64,000 nt of DNA. It comes from Streptomyces sp. SID12488 (GTDB lineage: Bacteria > Actinomycetota > Actinomycetes > Streptomycetales > Streptomycetaceae). Positions 1 to 8,672 of this stretch are shown piece by piece (the stretch's first letter is position 1; each line of letters opens with the position of its first letter). The position numbers and the translations under genes are program-made. The notes below the pieces were generated by a model, which saw only the letters and a list, made by a program, of their open reading frames with translations, did no database searches and was not told the origin of the DNA. The stretch lies in NCBI RefSeq assembly GCF_010548275.1, contig NZ_JAAGLT010000017.1:124001-188000 (forward strand). Reading direction: 5' to 3'.

Positions 1-1
1 C

Positions 2-1243
2 GCGAGCACGCTGGGTGCTGCAGCGGCGGAGAAGGGCCGCTACTTCGGGACCGCCGTCGCCGCGAACCACCTGGGTGAATCCGCGTACGCGACCACATTC
101 GACACCGAGTTCAACTCGGTCACCCCCGAGAACGAGATGAAGTGGGACGCCACCGAGAGCACCCGGGGCTCTTTCACCTTCACCGCCGCCGACCAGATCG
201 TCAGCCACGCGCAGAGCCGGGGCATGAAGGTCCGCGGACACACCCTCGTCTGGCACTCCCAGCTGCCCGGCTGGGTGGGGGGACTCGCCGCCGCCGACCT
301 GAGAACCGCGATGAACAACCACATCACGCAGGTGATGACGCACTACAAAGGCAAGATCCATTCCTGGGACGTCGTCAACGAGGCGTACCAGGACGGCAAC
401 AGCGGTGCCCGGCGCAGCTCGCCCTTCCAGGACAAGCTGGGCAACGGCTTCATCGAGGAGGCGTTCCGTACGGCCCGTTCCGTCGATCCGGCCGCCAAGC
501 TCTGTTACAACGACTACAACACCGACGGCGTCAACGCGAAGAGCACCGCCGTATACAACCTGGTCAAGGACTTCAAGGCGCGTGGCGTACCGATCGACTG
601 CGTCGGCTTCCAGTCCCACTTCAACAGCGCCTCCCCGGTGCCCGGCGACTACCAGGCCAACCTCCAGCGCTTCGCCGACCTCGGCGTCGACGTACAGATC
701 ACCGAGCTGGACATCGAGGGCTCGGGCTCGTCCCAGGCGACCGGCTACGGCAACGTGGTGAAGGCCTGCCTCGCCGTCTCCCGCTGTACGGGCATCACGG
801 TCTGGGGCATCACCGACAAGTACTCGTGGCGGGCGAGCGGCACCCCGCTGCTGTTCGACGGGAACTACGGCAAGAAGGCCGCGTACACCTCCGTGCTCAC
901 CGCACTGGGCGGCACCGGCTCGGGCGGTGGTGGCAGCGTCGGCTGCACGGTGACGTACACCAAGGCGGAGGAGTGGGGCGACCGCTTCAACGGCAAGGTG
1001 ACCGTGACCGCGGGCAGCTCGGCGATCAGTACGTGGACGACCACCGTCACCGTGACCTCCCCGCAGAAGATCTCCACGACCTGGAACGGCACGCCCACCT
1101 GGGACAGCGGTGGCAACGTCATGACGATGAGGCCGAACGGCAACGGCAGCCTCGCGGCGGGCGGGTCGACGAGTTTCGGGTTCACGGTGATGACGAACGG
1201 GAACACCACGGCGCCGAAGTTGGGGGGTTGCACGGCGTCCTGA
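2..1243 (+). CDS. GH10 endo-beta-1,4-xylanase with C-terminal CBM2 (5' end outside window)
   Basis: Secreted xylanase hydrolysing beta-1,4-xylan backbones. The reading frame is open from base 2, so the signal peptide and the first residues of the catalytic domain are cut off by the window edge. The GH10 domain starts close to the edge (GRYFGTAVAANHL) and contains the acid/base glutamate in WDVVNEAYQ and the nucleophile glutamate in ITELDIEG. A Gly/Ser linker (GTGSGGGGS) leads to a family 2 cellulose/xylan-binding module of about 100 residues that begins at GCTVTYTK and ends with the paired cysteine in GGCTAS. It is followed by an inverted repeat. It heads the polysaccharide island of this window. 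The family call is firm; substrate detail is inferred from GH10 as a family. Confidence 0.93.
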   Translation, partial: ASTLGAAAAEKGRYFGTAVAANHLGESAYATTFDTEFNSVTPENEMKWDATESTRGSFTFTAADQIVSHAQSRGMKVRGHTLVWHSQLPGWVGGLAAADLRTAMNNHITQVMTHYKGKIHSWDVVNEAYQDGNSGARRSSPFQDKLGNGFIEEAFRTARSVDPAAKLCYNDYNTDGVNAKSTAVYNLVKDFKARGVPIDCVGFQSHFNSASPVPGDYQANLQRFADLGVDVQITELDIEGSGSSQATGYGNVVKACLAVSRCTGITVWGITDKYSWRASGTPLLFDGNYGKKAAYTSVLTALGGTGSGGGGSVGCTVTYTKAEEWGDRFNGKVTVTAGSSAISTWTTTVTVTSPQKISTTWNGTPTWDSGGNVMTMRPNGNGSLAAGGSTSFGFTVMTNGNTTAPKLGGCTAS

Positions 1244-1266
1244 AGTCAGGTCCGCGCACTCGTGCC

Positions 1267-1304
1267 GGCTGGTGGGCACCTTCCGGCGCGGGTGTCCACC
1301 AGCC
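1267..1304 (+). terminator. stem-loop downstream of the xylanase gene
   Basis: Arms at 1267-1280 and 1291-1304 pair over 14 bp with one G-U type mismatch around a 10-nt loop. It lies 24 bases after the xylanase stop. No U-tract follows, as is usual for Streptomyces terminators. Confidence 0.6.
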
Positions 1305-1642
1305 AGGCCGGCCGGATCACCGGGCTGCCCTGATCTTTGATCCGGCTCGCGGAGTGGGCGGGGGCGTGCCGGGTGGCGCGTGACCAGCAGCAGCGGGAGC
1401 CGCCTACCGAGCAGCCTGACCGCTCCCGCTGCCGGGCGACGATCAAGGACAGGGGTGGGCCGACCCCGTGACGGAGGGATGGGCAGTGGAGGCGGCCCGT
1501 CGGCCGGACCAGCGGCCGAGCCGGTTCGCGCGGGGCCTTGTCCGCGAGGGGGTGGTGATCGGCGGCTGCCGGATCCCCCGCTAGGCCCCGCCCCCGCCCC
1601 GCACGCCTTGCCCGTGCTGGGCGCCGGGCGCACGCTGGTCGT
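1305..1642. other. non-coding stretch between xylanase and IclR gene
   Basis: No convincing gene: the frames open here lack Streptomyces codon bias and overlap on both strands. A second inverted repeat (11-bp arms at 1390-1400 and 1422-1432) is present. The promoter of the IclR gene should lie here, but no clear -35/-10 pair was recognised. Confidence 0.4.
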
Positions 1643-2401
1643 ATGGCTGCGCACGACGGCCCCACGCTCATCACCTCCGTCCAGCGGGCCTTCCGCCTCA
1701 TGGAGGCGGTGAGCGCGCACGCGAACGGGGCGCCGGCCAAACAGCTGGCACGTGAGACGGGGCTGCCCCTGGCCACCGCCTACCACCTGCTGCGCACGCT
1801 GGTCCACGACGGCTACCTGCGGAAACTGGCCGACGGCGGGTTCATCTTGGGGGACAAGGTGCGGTCGTTGCAGGTCACGGGAGGCGGACAGGAATTGCTC
1901 AGCCGCGTCCGTCCCACGCTCGCCGCGCTGCGCGACGAACTGGCGACCGCCGCCTACCTCACCTTCTACGAGGAGGGCGAGATCCGGGTCGCCGAGATCG
2001 TCGACGGCCCCCGGGCGCCCCGTGTCGACCTCTGGGTGGGGTTCGAGGACGCGGGACACGCCACCGCGCTGGGCAAGTCCGTGCTGCGCGAGATGGACGA
2101 GGACGCCCGCAAGGACTACCTCTCCCGTCACCACCTCAACGACCTCACCCCGAGGACGATCACCAGCCGGCTGGAACTGCTCAGGCGAATCGATTCCTCA
2201 CCCGTGGCCCCGGCTGTCACCGACCTGGAGGAGTACGCCCTCGGCACGGTCTGTGTCGCCGTCCCCGTCTACCGGGGCGACACGCTCGGCTCGCTCGGCG
2301 TCTCCATGCCGGTGGACCGGCTCTCCCGGCTGCCGGAGATCCGGGCGCGGCTGATCCCGGTCGCCGACCGTGTGACCAGGCGTCTCTCGCTCACTATCTG
2401 A
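1643..2401 (+). CDS. IclR-family transcriptional regulator
   Basis: A 252-residue DNA-binding regulator with the standard IclR layout. The N-terminal winged helix-turn-helix (residues about 8-65) includes AKQLARETGLPLATAYHLLR, and the C-terminal effector-binding domain (about 80-250) ends with the typical GSLGVSMPVDRL segment. IclR proteins usually control carbon-source genes. This one stands alone between the xylanase and a phosphatase gene, so its target and ligand cannot be read from the sequence. The ATG at 1643 has no strong ribosome-binding site, but the domain begins within ten residues of it. Length is normal for the family. Confidence 0.88.
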   Translation: MAAHDGPTLITSVQRAFRLMEAVSAHANGAPAKQLARETGLPLATAYHLLRTLVHDGYLRKLADGGFILGDKVRSLQVTGGGQELLSRVRPTLAALRDELATAAYLTFYEEGEIRVAEIVDGPRAPRVDLWVGFEDAGHATALGKSVLREMDEDARKDYLSRHHLNDLTPRTITSRLELLRRIDSSPVAPAVTDLEEYALGTVCVAVPVYRGDTLGSLGVSMPVDRLSRLPEIRARLIPVADRVTRRLSLTI

Positions 2402-2509
2402 AAACCCTCACCTTGTTGCCGCCCAGGCTGATCCCGTTTCCTGGATACCTGGATGAAACAGGCATTTCGGGGGCTCGCCCCGTACACAGGTGAGGACTGC
2501 GGACGGAAC

Positions 2510-3700
2510 ATGAGTCAGGCCCGACACCGAGGTGGAGACCGCTGGTCCATGCGAGCCTTCAAGAACCGCCCGCCCTTGCTTCCCGCCCTGCCCGTGCTGG
2601 TCGTCGCAGCCGTCGCCCTCGGCGACCTCGTCGGCGGAGCCGGGACGAGCTGGCTGCCGCTGCTCGCCGCCGGGCCTGCACTGGCCGCCACCACCAACGG
2701 ACCACGCGGTGTCCTCTGCGTCGGCCTCCTCGCCGGGCTGCTAGGCGCCACGCTCGGTGACCAGAACGGCGTCCCGGGCCCCGAGCTGGCCGCCGTACTG
2801 TCCGCCCTCGCCGCCGTCACCCTGGCCAGCGGGCTGGCCAGCGCGCTGCGCGGGCGCCGGGAACGGGTGCTCGACGCCGTCCGCTCGGTCGCGGAGACCG
2901 CCCAGCACGCCCTGCTCAGCCCCGTACCGGCGACGGTCGGCCCCTTCCAGGTGGCCGTCCGCTACAGCGCGGCGGCGGCCGAGGCCCGGATCGGCGGTGA
3001 TCTGTACGCGCTGATACCCACGCCGTACGGGGTGAGACTGATCGTCGGCGATGTGCGCGGCAAGGGGCTGCCGGCCGTCGGGACCGCCGCTCTGGTGCTC
3101 GGCGTCTTCCGGGAGGCCGCCTACGACGAGCCCGATCTCCTCGCCGTCGTCGACCGGATCGAGCGGAGTCTCGCCCGCAACCTCGGCGTGGACGACTTCG
3201 TCACCGCCGTCGTCGCCGGATACCCGAGGCCAGGCCACCTGGAGGTGGTGAACTGCGGACACGCGCCCCCGCTGCTGGTCCGCGCCTCGGGCGCCCTCGT
3301 GACCGTGGAGCCCACGCACCCGGCCCCGCCCCTCGGGCTGCGCGCCCTCACGGGCCACACTCCCGACCTCCAGGTACTGCACTTCACCGACGGCGACCAG
3401 CTTCTGCTGTACACGGACGGGGTCACCGAGGCCCGCGACCGGGGCCGTGCCTTCTATCCGCTCCACGAAGGACTGGCCCGACACGCCTGCGACGAGCCGT
3501 CCCGCACGCTGGACGCGCTCCACGAGGAATTGCTGGCCCATGTGGGCGGCCGGCTCCACGACGACGCGGCACTGCTCCTCATCCGCAAACCGACGGTCCG
3601 GGAAGTGGTGGTTCCCGAACCGTCGGTGTGCGGACCGACAATCACTGCGACGGCGGCTTCCGAAGCCGCCGTTACTCGCCAGAAGGCGCGGTCAGCGTGA
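2510..3700 (+). CDS. membrane-anchored PP2C/SpoIIE-type serine phosphatase
   Basis: About 396 residues. The first 120 residues hold three hydrophobic segments (around LPALPVLVVAAVALG, LPLLAAGPALAAT and LAAVLSALAAVTLASGL). A cytoplasmic SpoIIE/PP2C domain follows, with metal-binding aspartates in GGDLYAL, GDVRGKG, YTDGVTEARD and DDAALL. Such proteins dephosphorylate anti-sigma-factor antagonists or similar targets; no partner gene is adjacent. The start is uncertain: ATG 2549 has a better Shine-Dalgarno (GGTGGAG) than ATG 2510. The 3' end overlaps the convergent GH43 gene by 29 bases. Confidence 0.85.
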   Translation: MSQARHRGGDRWSMRAFKNRPPLLPALPVLVVAAVALGDLVGGAGTSWLPLLAAGPALAATTNGPRGVLCVGLLAGLLGATLGDQNGVPGPELAAVLSALAAVTLASGLASALRGRRERVLDAVRSVAETAQHALLSPVPATVGPFQVAVRYSAAAAEARIGGDLYALIPTPYGVRLIVGDVRGKGLPAVGTAALVLGVFREAAYDEPDLLAVVDRIERSLARNLGVDDFVTAVVAGYPRPGHLEVVNCGHAPPLLVRASGALVTVEPTHPAPPLGLRALTGHTPDLQVLHFTDGDQLLLYTDGVTEARDRGRAFYPLHEGLARHACDEPSRTLDALHEELLAHVGGRLHDDAALLLIRKPTVREVVVPEPSVCGPTITATAASEAAVTRQKARSA

Positions 3701-5192
3701 CCCCGAGCGCGACCGGCGTACCGAAGTTCGGTGTGCCGTCCGCGTTCCAGGTGAACTTCTGTGCCCTGGTGGTGCGGTTCATGTCGCAGCCCCCGGAGGT
3801 GGAGTTGTTGGCGTGGTAGACGATCCAGTCCTCGGTCCCGTCAGGTGACTTGAAGAACCCGTTGTGGCCGGGGCCGTACACGCCGTTGGCGTTGGACCGC
3901 TGGAACACCGGGTTGGGCGACTTGACCCAGGAGGCGGAGCTGAGCGGGTCGCCGGTGCCGTTGTACGTCAGCATCCCCAGCTTGTAGTCGGGAGTGGAGC
4001 AGTGGCTGGCCGAGTAGACGATGAACGTCCTGCCGCCCCGCTGGAGCACCTCGGCGCCCTCGTTGACCGCACCGCCGACCGTCTCCCAGCTGAGCGTCGG
4101 GGTGGACAGCACCCGGCGGGTGCCGCTCGCCGTCCAGGGGTTGGACAGCGGCCGGATGAACATGGGCTGCGAGCCGTTGTAGAAGGTGCCCAGGAGGTAG
4201 AGCTGGCCGTTCAACTGGAGGATGCCCGGGTCGAGTTCCCAGGTGTTGTCCTGGGTCGGGTCGAGCAGGTCGGCCTTGAAGCTGTAGGGGCCCATCGGGT
4301 CCAGGCCCGCGCTCTCGAGCACATGGATGCGCTGGGTGCCCAGGTCGTACGGCTCCCGCCCGGCCGTGTAGTAGAAGTACCACCGCTTCCCGTTCGGGCC
4401 GTCGAGCAGATGGAACTCCGGGGCCCACATCGTGCCCGCCCCGTTGGGCCGGGTCAGGTTGAAGATCACCTGGTCGGTGGCCGTGGCGAGCCCGGCGAGC
4501 GTGCTCGCCCTGCGCATGGTGACCGTCGAGTTCCAGGTGGTCGTGGCGAGGTAGTAGTAGCCGTCGTAGTACGTCAGCCAGGGGTCGGGCCCGTGCTGGG
4601 ACAGCGGGTTGGTGAACGTGTGCGTGCCTGTCCCGCCCCCGCTGGTGAAGCCCGGCAGCCGCCACACCCTGCCGTTCGCGGTGGCGCACGGGAGTTGCAC
4701 CAGGTTGGTGTTCGAGGCCGACGAACCGCCGCTCGGTGTCACGCACTTGCCCGAACTGACGGAGACCACGTTGAACGTCCTGTCGGTGCCGGAGACCGTC
4801 ACCGGAACGAGCCGCCACTGCTGGTTCGTTCCGCTGTGGCAGGGCCACTGGATGATCGCGGCGTTGTCCGCCGTCGACGCCCCGAAGACGTCGACGCACT
4901 GACCGGACTGAGTGGTGATCGTGTACATGTCGGACGTCCCGGCGACCGAGGTCCAGCCGAAGTTCTGGTTCGTGCCCGAGCTGCACGTGAAGGCGCGCAG
5001 CTGAGTCGCGTTGGTTGTCGAACTGCCGGGCAGATCAAGGCAGTTGCCGCCGTTCTGGTTCACCCCCGTGGAACTGAACGTGACGGCGGCGGACGCGGGC
5101 GGCGATGCCACCAGGAGGGCGACCACCATGGCGAGCACGGCGACGAGTACGGCCGTACATCTGGAGCGGGTGGATCGGGTCACTTGAGGCAC
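3672..5192 (-). CDS. secreted GH43-type arabinanase/arabinofuranosidase with N-terminal ricin-type lectin domain
   Basis: 506 residues. A signal peptide (hydrophobic core VLVAVLAMVVALLVA, cleavage near ASA) is followed by a beta-trefoil ricin/CBM13-like module of about 130 residues with NQNF/NQQW-type repeats. A five-bladed GH43 catalytic domain starts at QHGPDPWLTYYDGYYYLATT. The expected carboxylates are visible: general base Asp in GPDPWL, the modulating Asp in WELDPG and acid Glu in AVNEGAEVL. GH43 enzymes of this type release arabinose from arabinan or arabinoxylan. The GTG start lies 6 bases after the upstream gene's stop and its GAAGGGA ribosome-binding site overlaps that stop, suggesting translational coupling with the large hydrolase gene. 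Its 3' end overlaps the phosphatase gene. Confidence 0.88.
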   Translation of the reverse strand: MPQVTRSTRSRCTAVLVAVLAMVVALLVASPPASAAVTFSSTGVNQNGGNCLDLPGSSTTNATQLRAFTCSSGTNQNFGWTSVAGTSDMYTITTQSGQCVDVFGASTADNAAIIQWPCHSGTNQQWRLVPVTVSGTDRTFNVVSVSSGKCVTPSGGSSASNTNLVQLPCATANGRVWRLPGFTSGGGTGTHTFTNPLSQHGPDPWLTYYDGYYYLATTTWNSTVTMRRASTLAGLATATDQVIFNLTRPNGAGTMWAPEFHLLDGPNGKRWYFYYTAGREPYDLGTQRIHVLESAGLDPMGPYSFKADLLDPTQDNTWELDPGILQLNGQLYLLGTFYNGSQPMFIRPLSNPWTASGTRRVLSTPTLSWETVGGAVNEGAEVLQRGGRTFIVYSASHCSTPDYKLGMLTYNGTGDPLSSASWVKSPNPVFQRSNANGVYGPGHNGFFKSPDGTEDWIVYHANNSTSGGCDMNRTTRAQKFTWNADGTPNFGTPVALGVTLTAPSGE

Positions 5193-5198
5193 ATCCCT

Positions 5199-8100
5199 TC
5201 AGGGGCCGTACGCCTTGACTTCGAGGAGTCCGACGGAGCTGCTGCCGGTGGCGGTGAGCAGAACCCGTAGCCGGGTGGTGCTGGTGGCGGTGAAGGAGAC
5301 GGTGTTGTACTGGTTCTTGGCCAGCGCGTAGGTGCCGGCGCCCGGCACGTCCACGTAGGCGCTGCCGTTCCAGTACTGGAGCTTCCACGCGGAGGGCATG
5401 TCGATGCCCTGGTCGTCGTCGAAGAAGTACACGTCGGCCTTGTTGAGGGTCTTCGCGGCCGGCCAGGTCAGCTCGGCCCACTGCTGGCCCGTCTCCGGCC
5501 AGGTACCCCAGCGCGGGTTCACGGTGTCGTCCGACGAGGGCGGATCGACGCCGTCGTTGACCGCGGCGACGCTCTCCCAGGCAGAGGTGTACGACGCGGA
5601 CGCCGTCGCCGAAGAAGCCTGGTTGGCCGGTGGCTGCGGCGGCTGGACGCCGCCCCGGTTGAACACCTTGACCTCGGTCAGGCCCGTCTTGGCGCCGGAG
5701 GCGTTGGTGGCCAGGACGCGGATGCGCTGGGCGGTGATCGCCGGGAACTGCACGAGGTTGTAGTTGGCGCGCGGCGCGGTCGGGGTCTTGGTCTGGCCCG
5801 GCGCGTTCACCCACGAACTGCCGTTGTAGTACTGGATGTTGTAGGCGGACGGTGCCCGGTAGGTCGTACTCGCCGGGCGGCTGTCCTTGAAGTGCAGGCG
5901 CACCTCGTTCAGCGTGCGCGCGGTGCCGAGGTTCAGCTCGTACCAGTCCTGGCTGTTCGGGGAGCCGCCGGCGCCCCAGAACGGCTCGTTGGTGGGATAG
6001 CCGTCGACAGCGCCCGAGACCGCGCTGCCTGACCCGGTGTACGAGGCCGAGGCGGTCGCCCCGGAGGCCAGGTTGGTCAGGTCGGCGGTGAGGTCGACGC
6101 CCGCCTTGGAGAGCATGTCGATCATGCGCGGGCTGCTCTGGATGACCTGGTTCGGTGCCTGGAGTCCGGCGACCGCCGTGTTGTAGGTGACCGTGCCGCT
6201 CGTGGTGACGGCACCGGTGGCCGGGTCCCAGGTGAACGGCACCAGGGAGCTGACGGTGGCCGCCCGGTTGCCGTTGACGTAGATCGAGTAGCCCTCCGGG
6301 ATGCCCGGGTAGCGCACCACGCCGTCGGACGGGTCGTCCCAGACGATGGACAGATCGGCGTTGCGGTAGCGGAGGTTGTTGACAGTGAAGTGGCTCCAGC
6401 CGATGTCGATCGGCGAGAGCTCCACCTTCGCGTCGCCCCGCGCCCGGAGCCCCGCGACGTCCTCGATCACCGTCCAGTTGCTGCTGCCCAGGATGTTGTG
6501 GTGGATCCAGGAACGGTAGTTGATGCTGCTGCCGTTCCAGTCCGCCCAGAACTCGTTGGCGTCCGGCCACTGGGTGTTGCCGCCGACGTACTGCGCCCAG
6601 GTGTTCCAGTACAGGAGCTTCTTGTAGTCGGTGGCGTTCATCCAGGAGTTGGGGTAGTTGCGCAGCACCGAGGAGTAGAGCCTGAACTGCACGGTGGAGT
6701 TGATGGTGGAGAAGTTGTTGGAACCCGGCTCCCCGGCGTCGGCCGCCGCCTTCTTGTCGACCTGGTTCGCCGTGTAGAAGGGGAAGATCGGGTACTGGGC
6801 CGGGTCGTCGAACAGCCGCAGGGCCTGCTTGTAGGTCGCCGTGTTGGGGACGGCGCCGACCGAGAACGGGTAGTAGTTGTTGATCTCCTTCCAGGGCACC
6901 CACTCGTTCGTCGACTTCAGCCGGTGCTCGAACAACTGCCGGTTGGGGTTCCACAGCACGTTGACGATGGCGTCCTTGATCTGCGTCGCGAGCGTCCGCA
7001 TCTCGTTCGCCTTGGCCGTGTTGCCGATCGTGTCGTAGGCCTGCGCGGCGGCCAGCGCGCCGCTGTACTGGTAGGCGGACTCGGCGCGGTCCATGTTGCC
7101 GGGCTTCCAGTGGAAGGAGACCGCGTCGGCGTCGTTGCCGGTCAGCGCGCCCCAGTCGTACTCGATGAGCTTGTTGTTGTCGTGGTCGTAGTTGGCGAGC
7201 TGCCCCTTGACGTCGCCCTCCGCGTAGCGCGCCAGGTTGGCGGCGATGCCCGGCTGACCGCCGTGGAGCTGATAGCTCTTCCACGCCGCCTCGGCGATGT
7301 ACTGCGTGTAGCTGTTGGACCAGTTCTCCGGGTCACCCGGGTTGTCGAGGAACCGTCCGCCCTTCGAGGTCTGGCCGACGCTCAGCCAGTCCCCGTACGC
7401 GTAGGCCGGGTTGCGCAGATACTTCAGGTCGTCGATGTGCATCGGCTGGGTCAGCGCGATGGCGTTGTTGTAGCCGAGGACGCCCTCGGTCGACGTGGGG
7501 AACTGGAAGGTCTGCCCGGGGATGTCGGCGTCCAGGTTGTTGAAGCGCATCAGCCACCAGCGGTAGTAGACGCTCTTCTTGATCGCCGGTTCGGGTACGT
7601 CGATGTAGGGCACGTTCTGCGCCCACCACAGGTTGTAGGCCCTGACGTGTGTTGCGAAGGCGGTCGCGTTCGAGTAGCCCGCGTAGGCGTTGTACTCGGT
7701 GAGCGACTGGGGGATCTCGTCGGTGACGAAGCCCATCACCACCTTGGCGGTCACTGTGGCTCCGGCCGCGATCGTCACCGAGCGGTTGAGACCGCCGCTG
7801 GTGACCGCGAATCCGTCGCCCGTGAGGCGGGGGCGAAGGGTGGTCAGGTTGTTGTAGGCGCTCGCCTGCCCGGTCAGCTCGCTGCCGGTGCCCGTGGTGG
7901 CGTACGGCGAAGTCGCCCTCAGTTGCAGGGTCGTCGATCCGCTGCCGTTGTTCTTGATCGACAGGTTGGTCACTGCCACGTTGTTCTCGGTGATGAACTT
8001 GGTCTGGTTCACCGTGACCGAGCCGCTGGTGTGCACGCTGTTCCAGTGGCTGGGCATCTGCCGGCGCTGGGAGACCTGCTCGGTGAAGGTGCCCGGACTG

Positions 8101-8498
8101 ATCGCGACGCTGTAGGCGTTCTGGTCGTTGACGCTCTCCCAGTAGGCGACATGGCCGCCGAAACCGAGGATCGCCGGATCGTGGGTCTTCATGAAGAGCG
8201 CGCGGCCACGGCTCATCAGCCAGGGGCCGGCCGGGTCGTCGCCGGAGCGGGCCAGCAGACGGTCCATCCAGAAGTCGGTGCCGGAACTCTCCGAGTCGTA
8301 GATGGCCTTCATCATGTCGCCGGTGGTCTGGGCGACGGGCGGGGCCGGGACCGCGGGGCCGCTGAACGTCGGGAACCCGATGGTCTGCGCGGCTGCGGCC
8401 GGGGGCGCGGTGAGGACAGAGGCGAGGGTGAGCAGCAGGGCGACGAGGAGGTATCTCGTGCGCCGACGTCGTACCAGTAAGGAGTGCGGTCTTCTCAT
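5199..8498 (-). CDS. large secreted (alpha/alpha)6-type glycoside hydrolase with two discoidin (F5/8C) domains
   Basis: 1099 residues, exported through an N-terminal signal (RRRRTRYLLVALLLTLASVL, cleavage near AAA). Residues about 40-800 resemble the MGH1-like/GH63-type six-hairpin hydrolase fold: WWLMRFNNLDAD, EAAWKSYQLHGG, DYDHDNNKLIEYDWGA and ANEFWADWNGSSINYRSW look like active-site loops, but I cannot assign the family exactly. Two carbohydrate-binding F5/8C domains follow (starting near NLASGATASASY and NQASSATASASY). The C-terminal one ends at the protein end. It is transcribed with the GH43 gene and faces the LacI gene, so an arabinose- or galactose-containing side chain is the likely substrate. 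The substrate is an inference. Confidence 0.75.
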   Translation of the reverse strand: MRRPHSLLVRRRRTRYLLVALLLTLASVLTAPPAAAAQTIGFPTFSGPAVPAPPVAQTTGDMMKAIYDSESSGTDFWMDRLLARSGDDPAGPWLMSRGRALFMKTHDPAILGFGGHVAYWESVNDQNAYSVAISPGTFTEQVSQRRQMPSHWNSVHTSGSVTVNQTKFITENNVAVTNLSIKNNGSGSTTLQLRATSPYATTGTGSELTGQASAYNNLTTLRPRLTGDGFAVTSGGLNRSVTIAAGATVTAKVVMGFVTDEIPQSLTEYNAYAGYSNATAFATHVRAYNLWWAQNVPYIDVPEPAIKKSVYYRWWLMRFNNLDADIPGQTFQFPTSTEGVLGYNNAIALTQPMHIDDLKYLRNPAYAYGDWLSVGQTSKGGRFLDNPGDPENWSNSYTQYIAEAAWKSYQLHGGQPGIAANLARYAEGDVKGQLANYDHDNNKLIEYDWGALTGNDADAVSFHWKPGNMDRAESAYQYSGALAAAQAYDTIGNTAKANEMRTLATQIKDAIVNVLWNPNRQLFEHRLKSTNEWVPWKEINNYYPFSVGAVPNTATYKQALRLFDDPAQYPIFPFYTANQVDKKAAADAGEPGSNNFSTINSTVQFRLYSSVLRNYPNSWMNATDYKKLLYWNTWAQYVGGNTQWPDANEFWADWNGSSINYRSWIHHNILGSSNWTVIEDVAGLRARGDAKVELSPIDIGWSHFTVNNLRYRNADLSIVWDDPSDGVVRYPGIPEGYSIYVNGNRAATVSSLVPFTWDPATGAVTTSGTVTYNTAVAGLQAPNQVIQSSPRMIDMLSKAGVDLTADLTNLASGATASASYTGSGSAVSGAVDGYPTNEPFWGAGGSPNSQDWYELNLGTARTLNEVRLHFKDSRPASTTYRAPSAYNIQYYNGSSWVNAPGQTKTPTAPRANYNLVQFPAITAQRIRVLATNASGAKTGLTEVKVFNRGGVQPPQPPANQASSATASASYTSAWESVAAVNDGVDPPSSDDTVNPRWGTWPETGQQWAELTWPAAKTLNKADVYFFDDDQGIDMPSAWKLQYWNGSAYVDVPGAGTYALAKNQYNTVSFTATSTTRLRVLLTATGSSSVGLLEVKAYGP

Positions 8499-8584
8499 CG
8501 GAGGCTCCCTGTCCCGTTGCCTGACAGACGTGTGGTCGCGATGGCGCCGACGTTCATGATCCGAAGAGCACAGAAAACTGACCT

Positions 8585-8595
8585 GAAAGGTTTTC
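8585..8595. promoter_or_regulatory. candidate LacI-family operator upstream of the large hydrolase gene
   Basis: GAAAGGTTTTC, an imperfect palindrome about 90 bases upstream of the 8498 start. It resembles the sites at 9868-9879 and 20885-20896 and is likely bound by the LacI regulator encoded next door. Not tested. Confidence 0.45.
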
Positions 8596-8672
8596 GCAAC
8601 GTAGGAGCGAGCTGATGAGGTGTCAAGAGGGTTGGTTGAGGGCGGAGTTCAGCGAGTGGGTGGATCGCCCGC

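Noticed and set aside
6390..8480. Long antisense reading frame (696 codons) opposite the large hydrolase gene
   Set aside because: It mirrors the third-position GC bias of the real gene, is dominated by Val, Arg, Gly and Asp, and has no recognisable domain.
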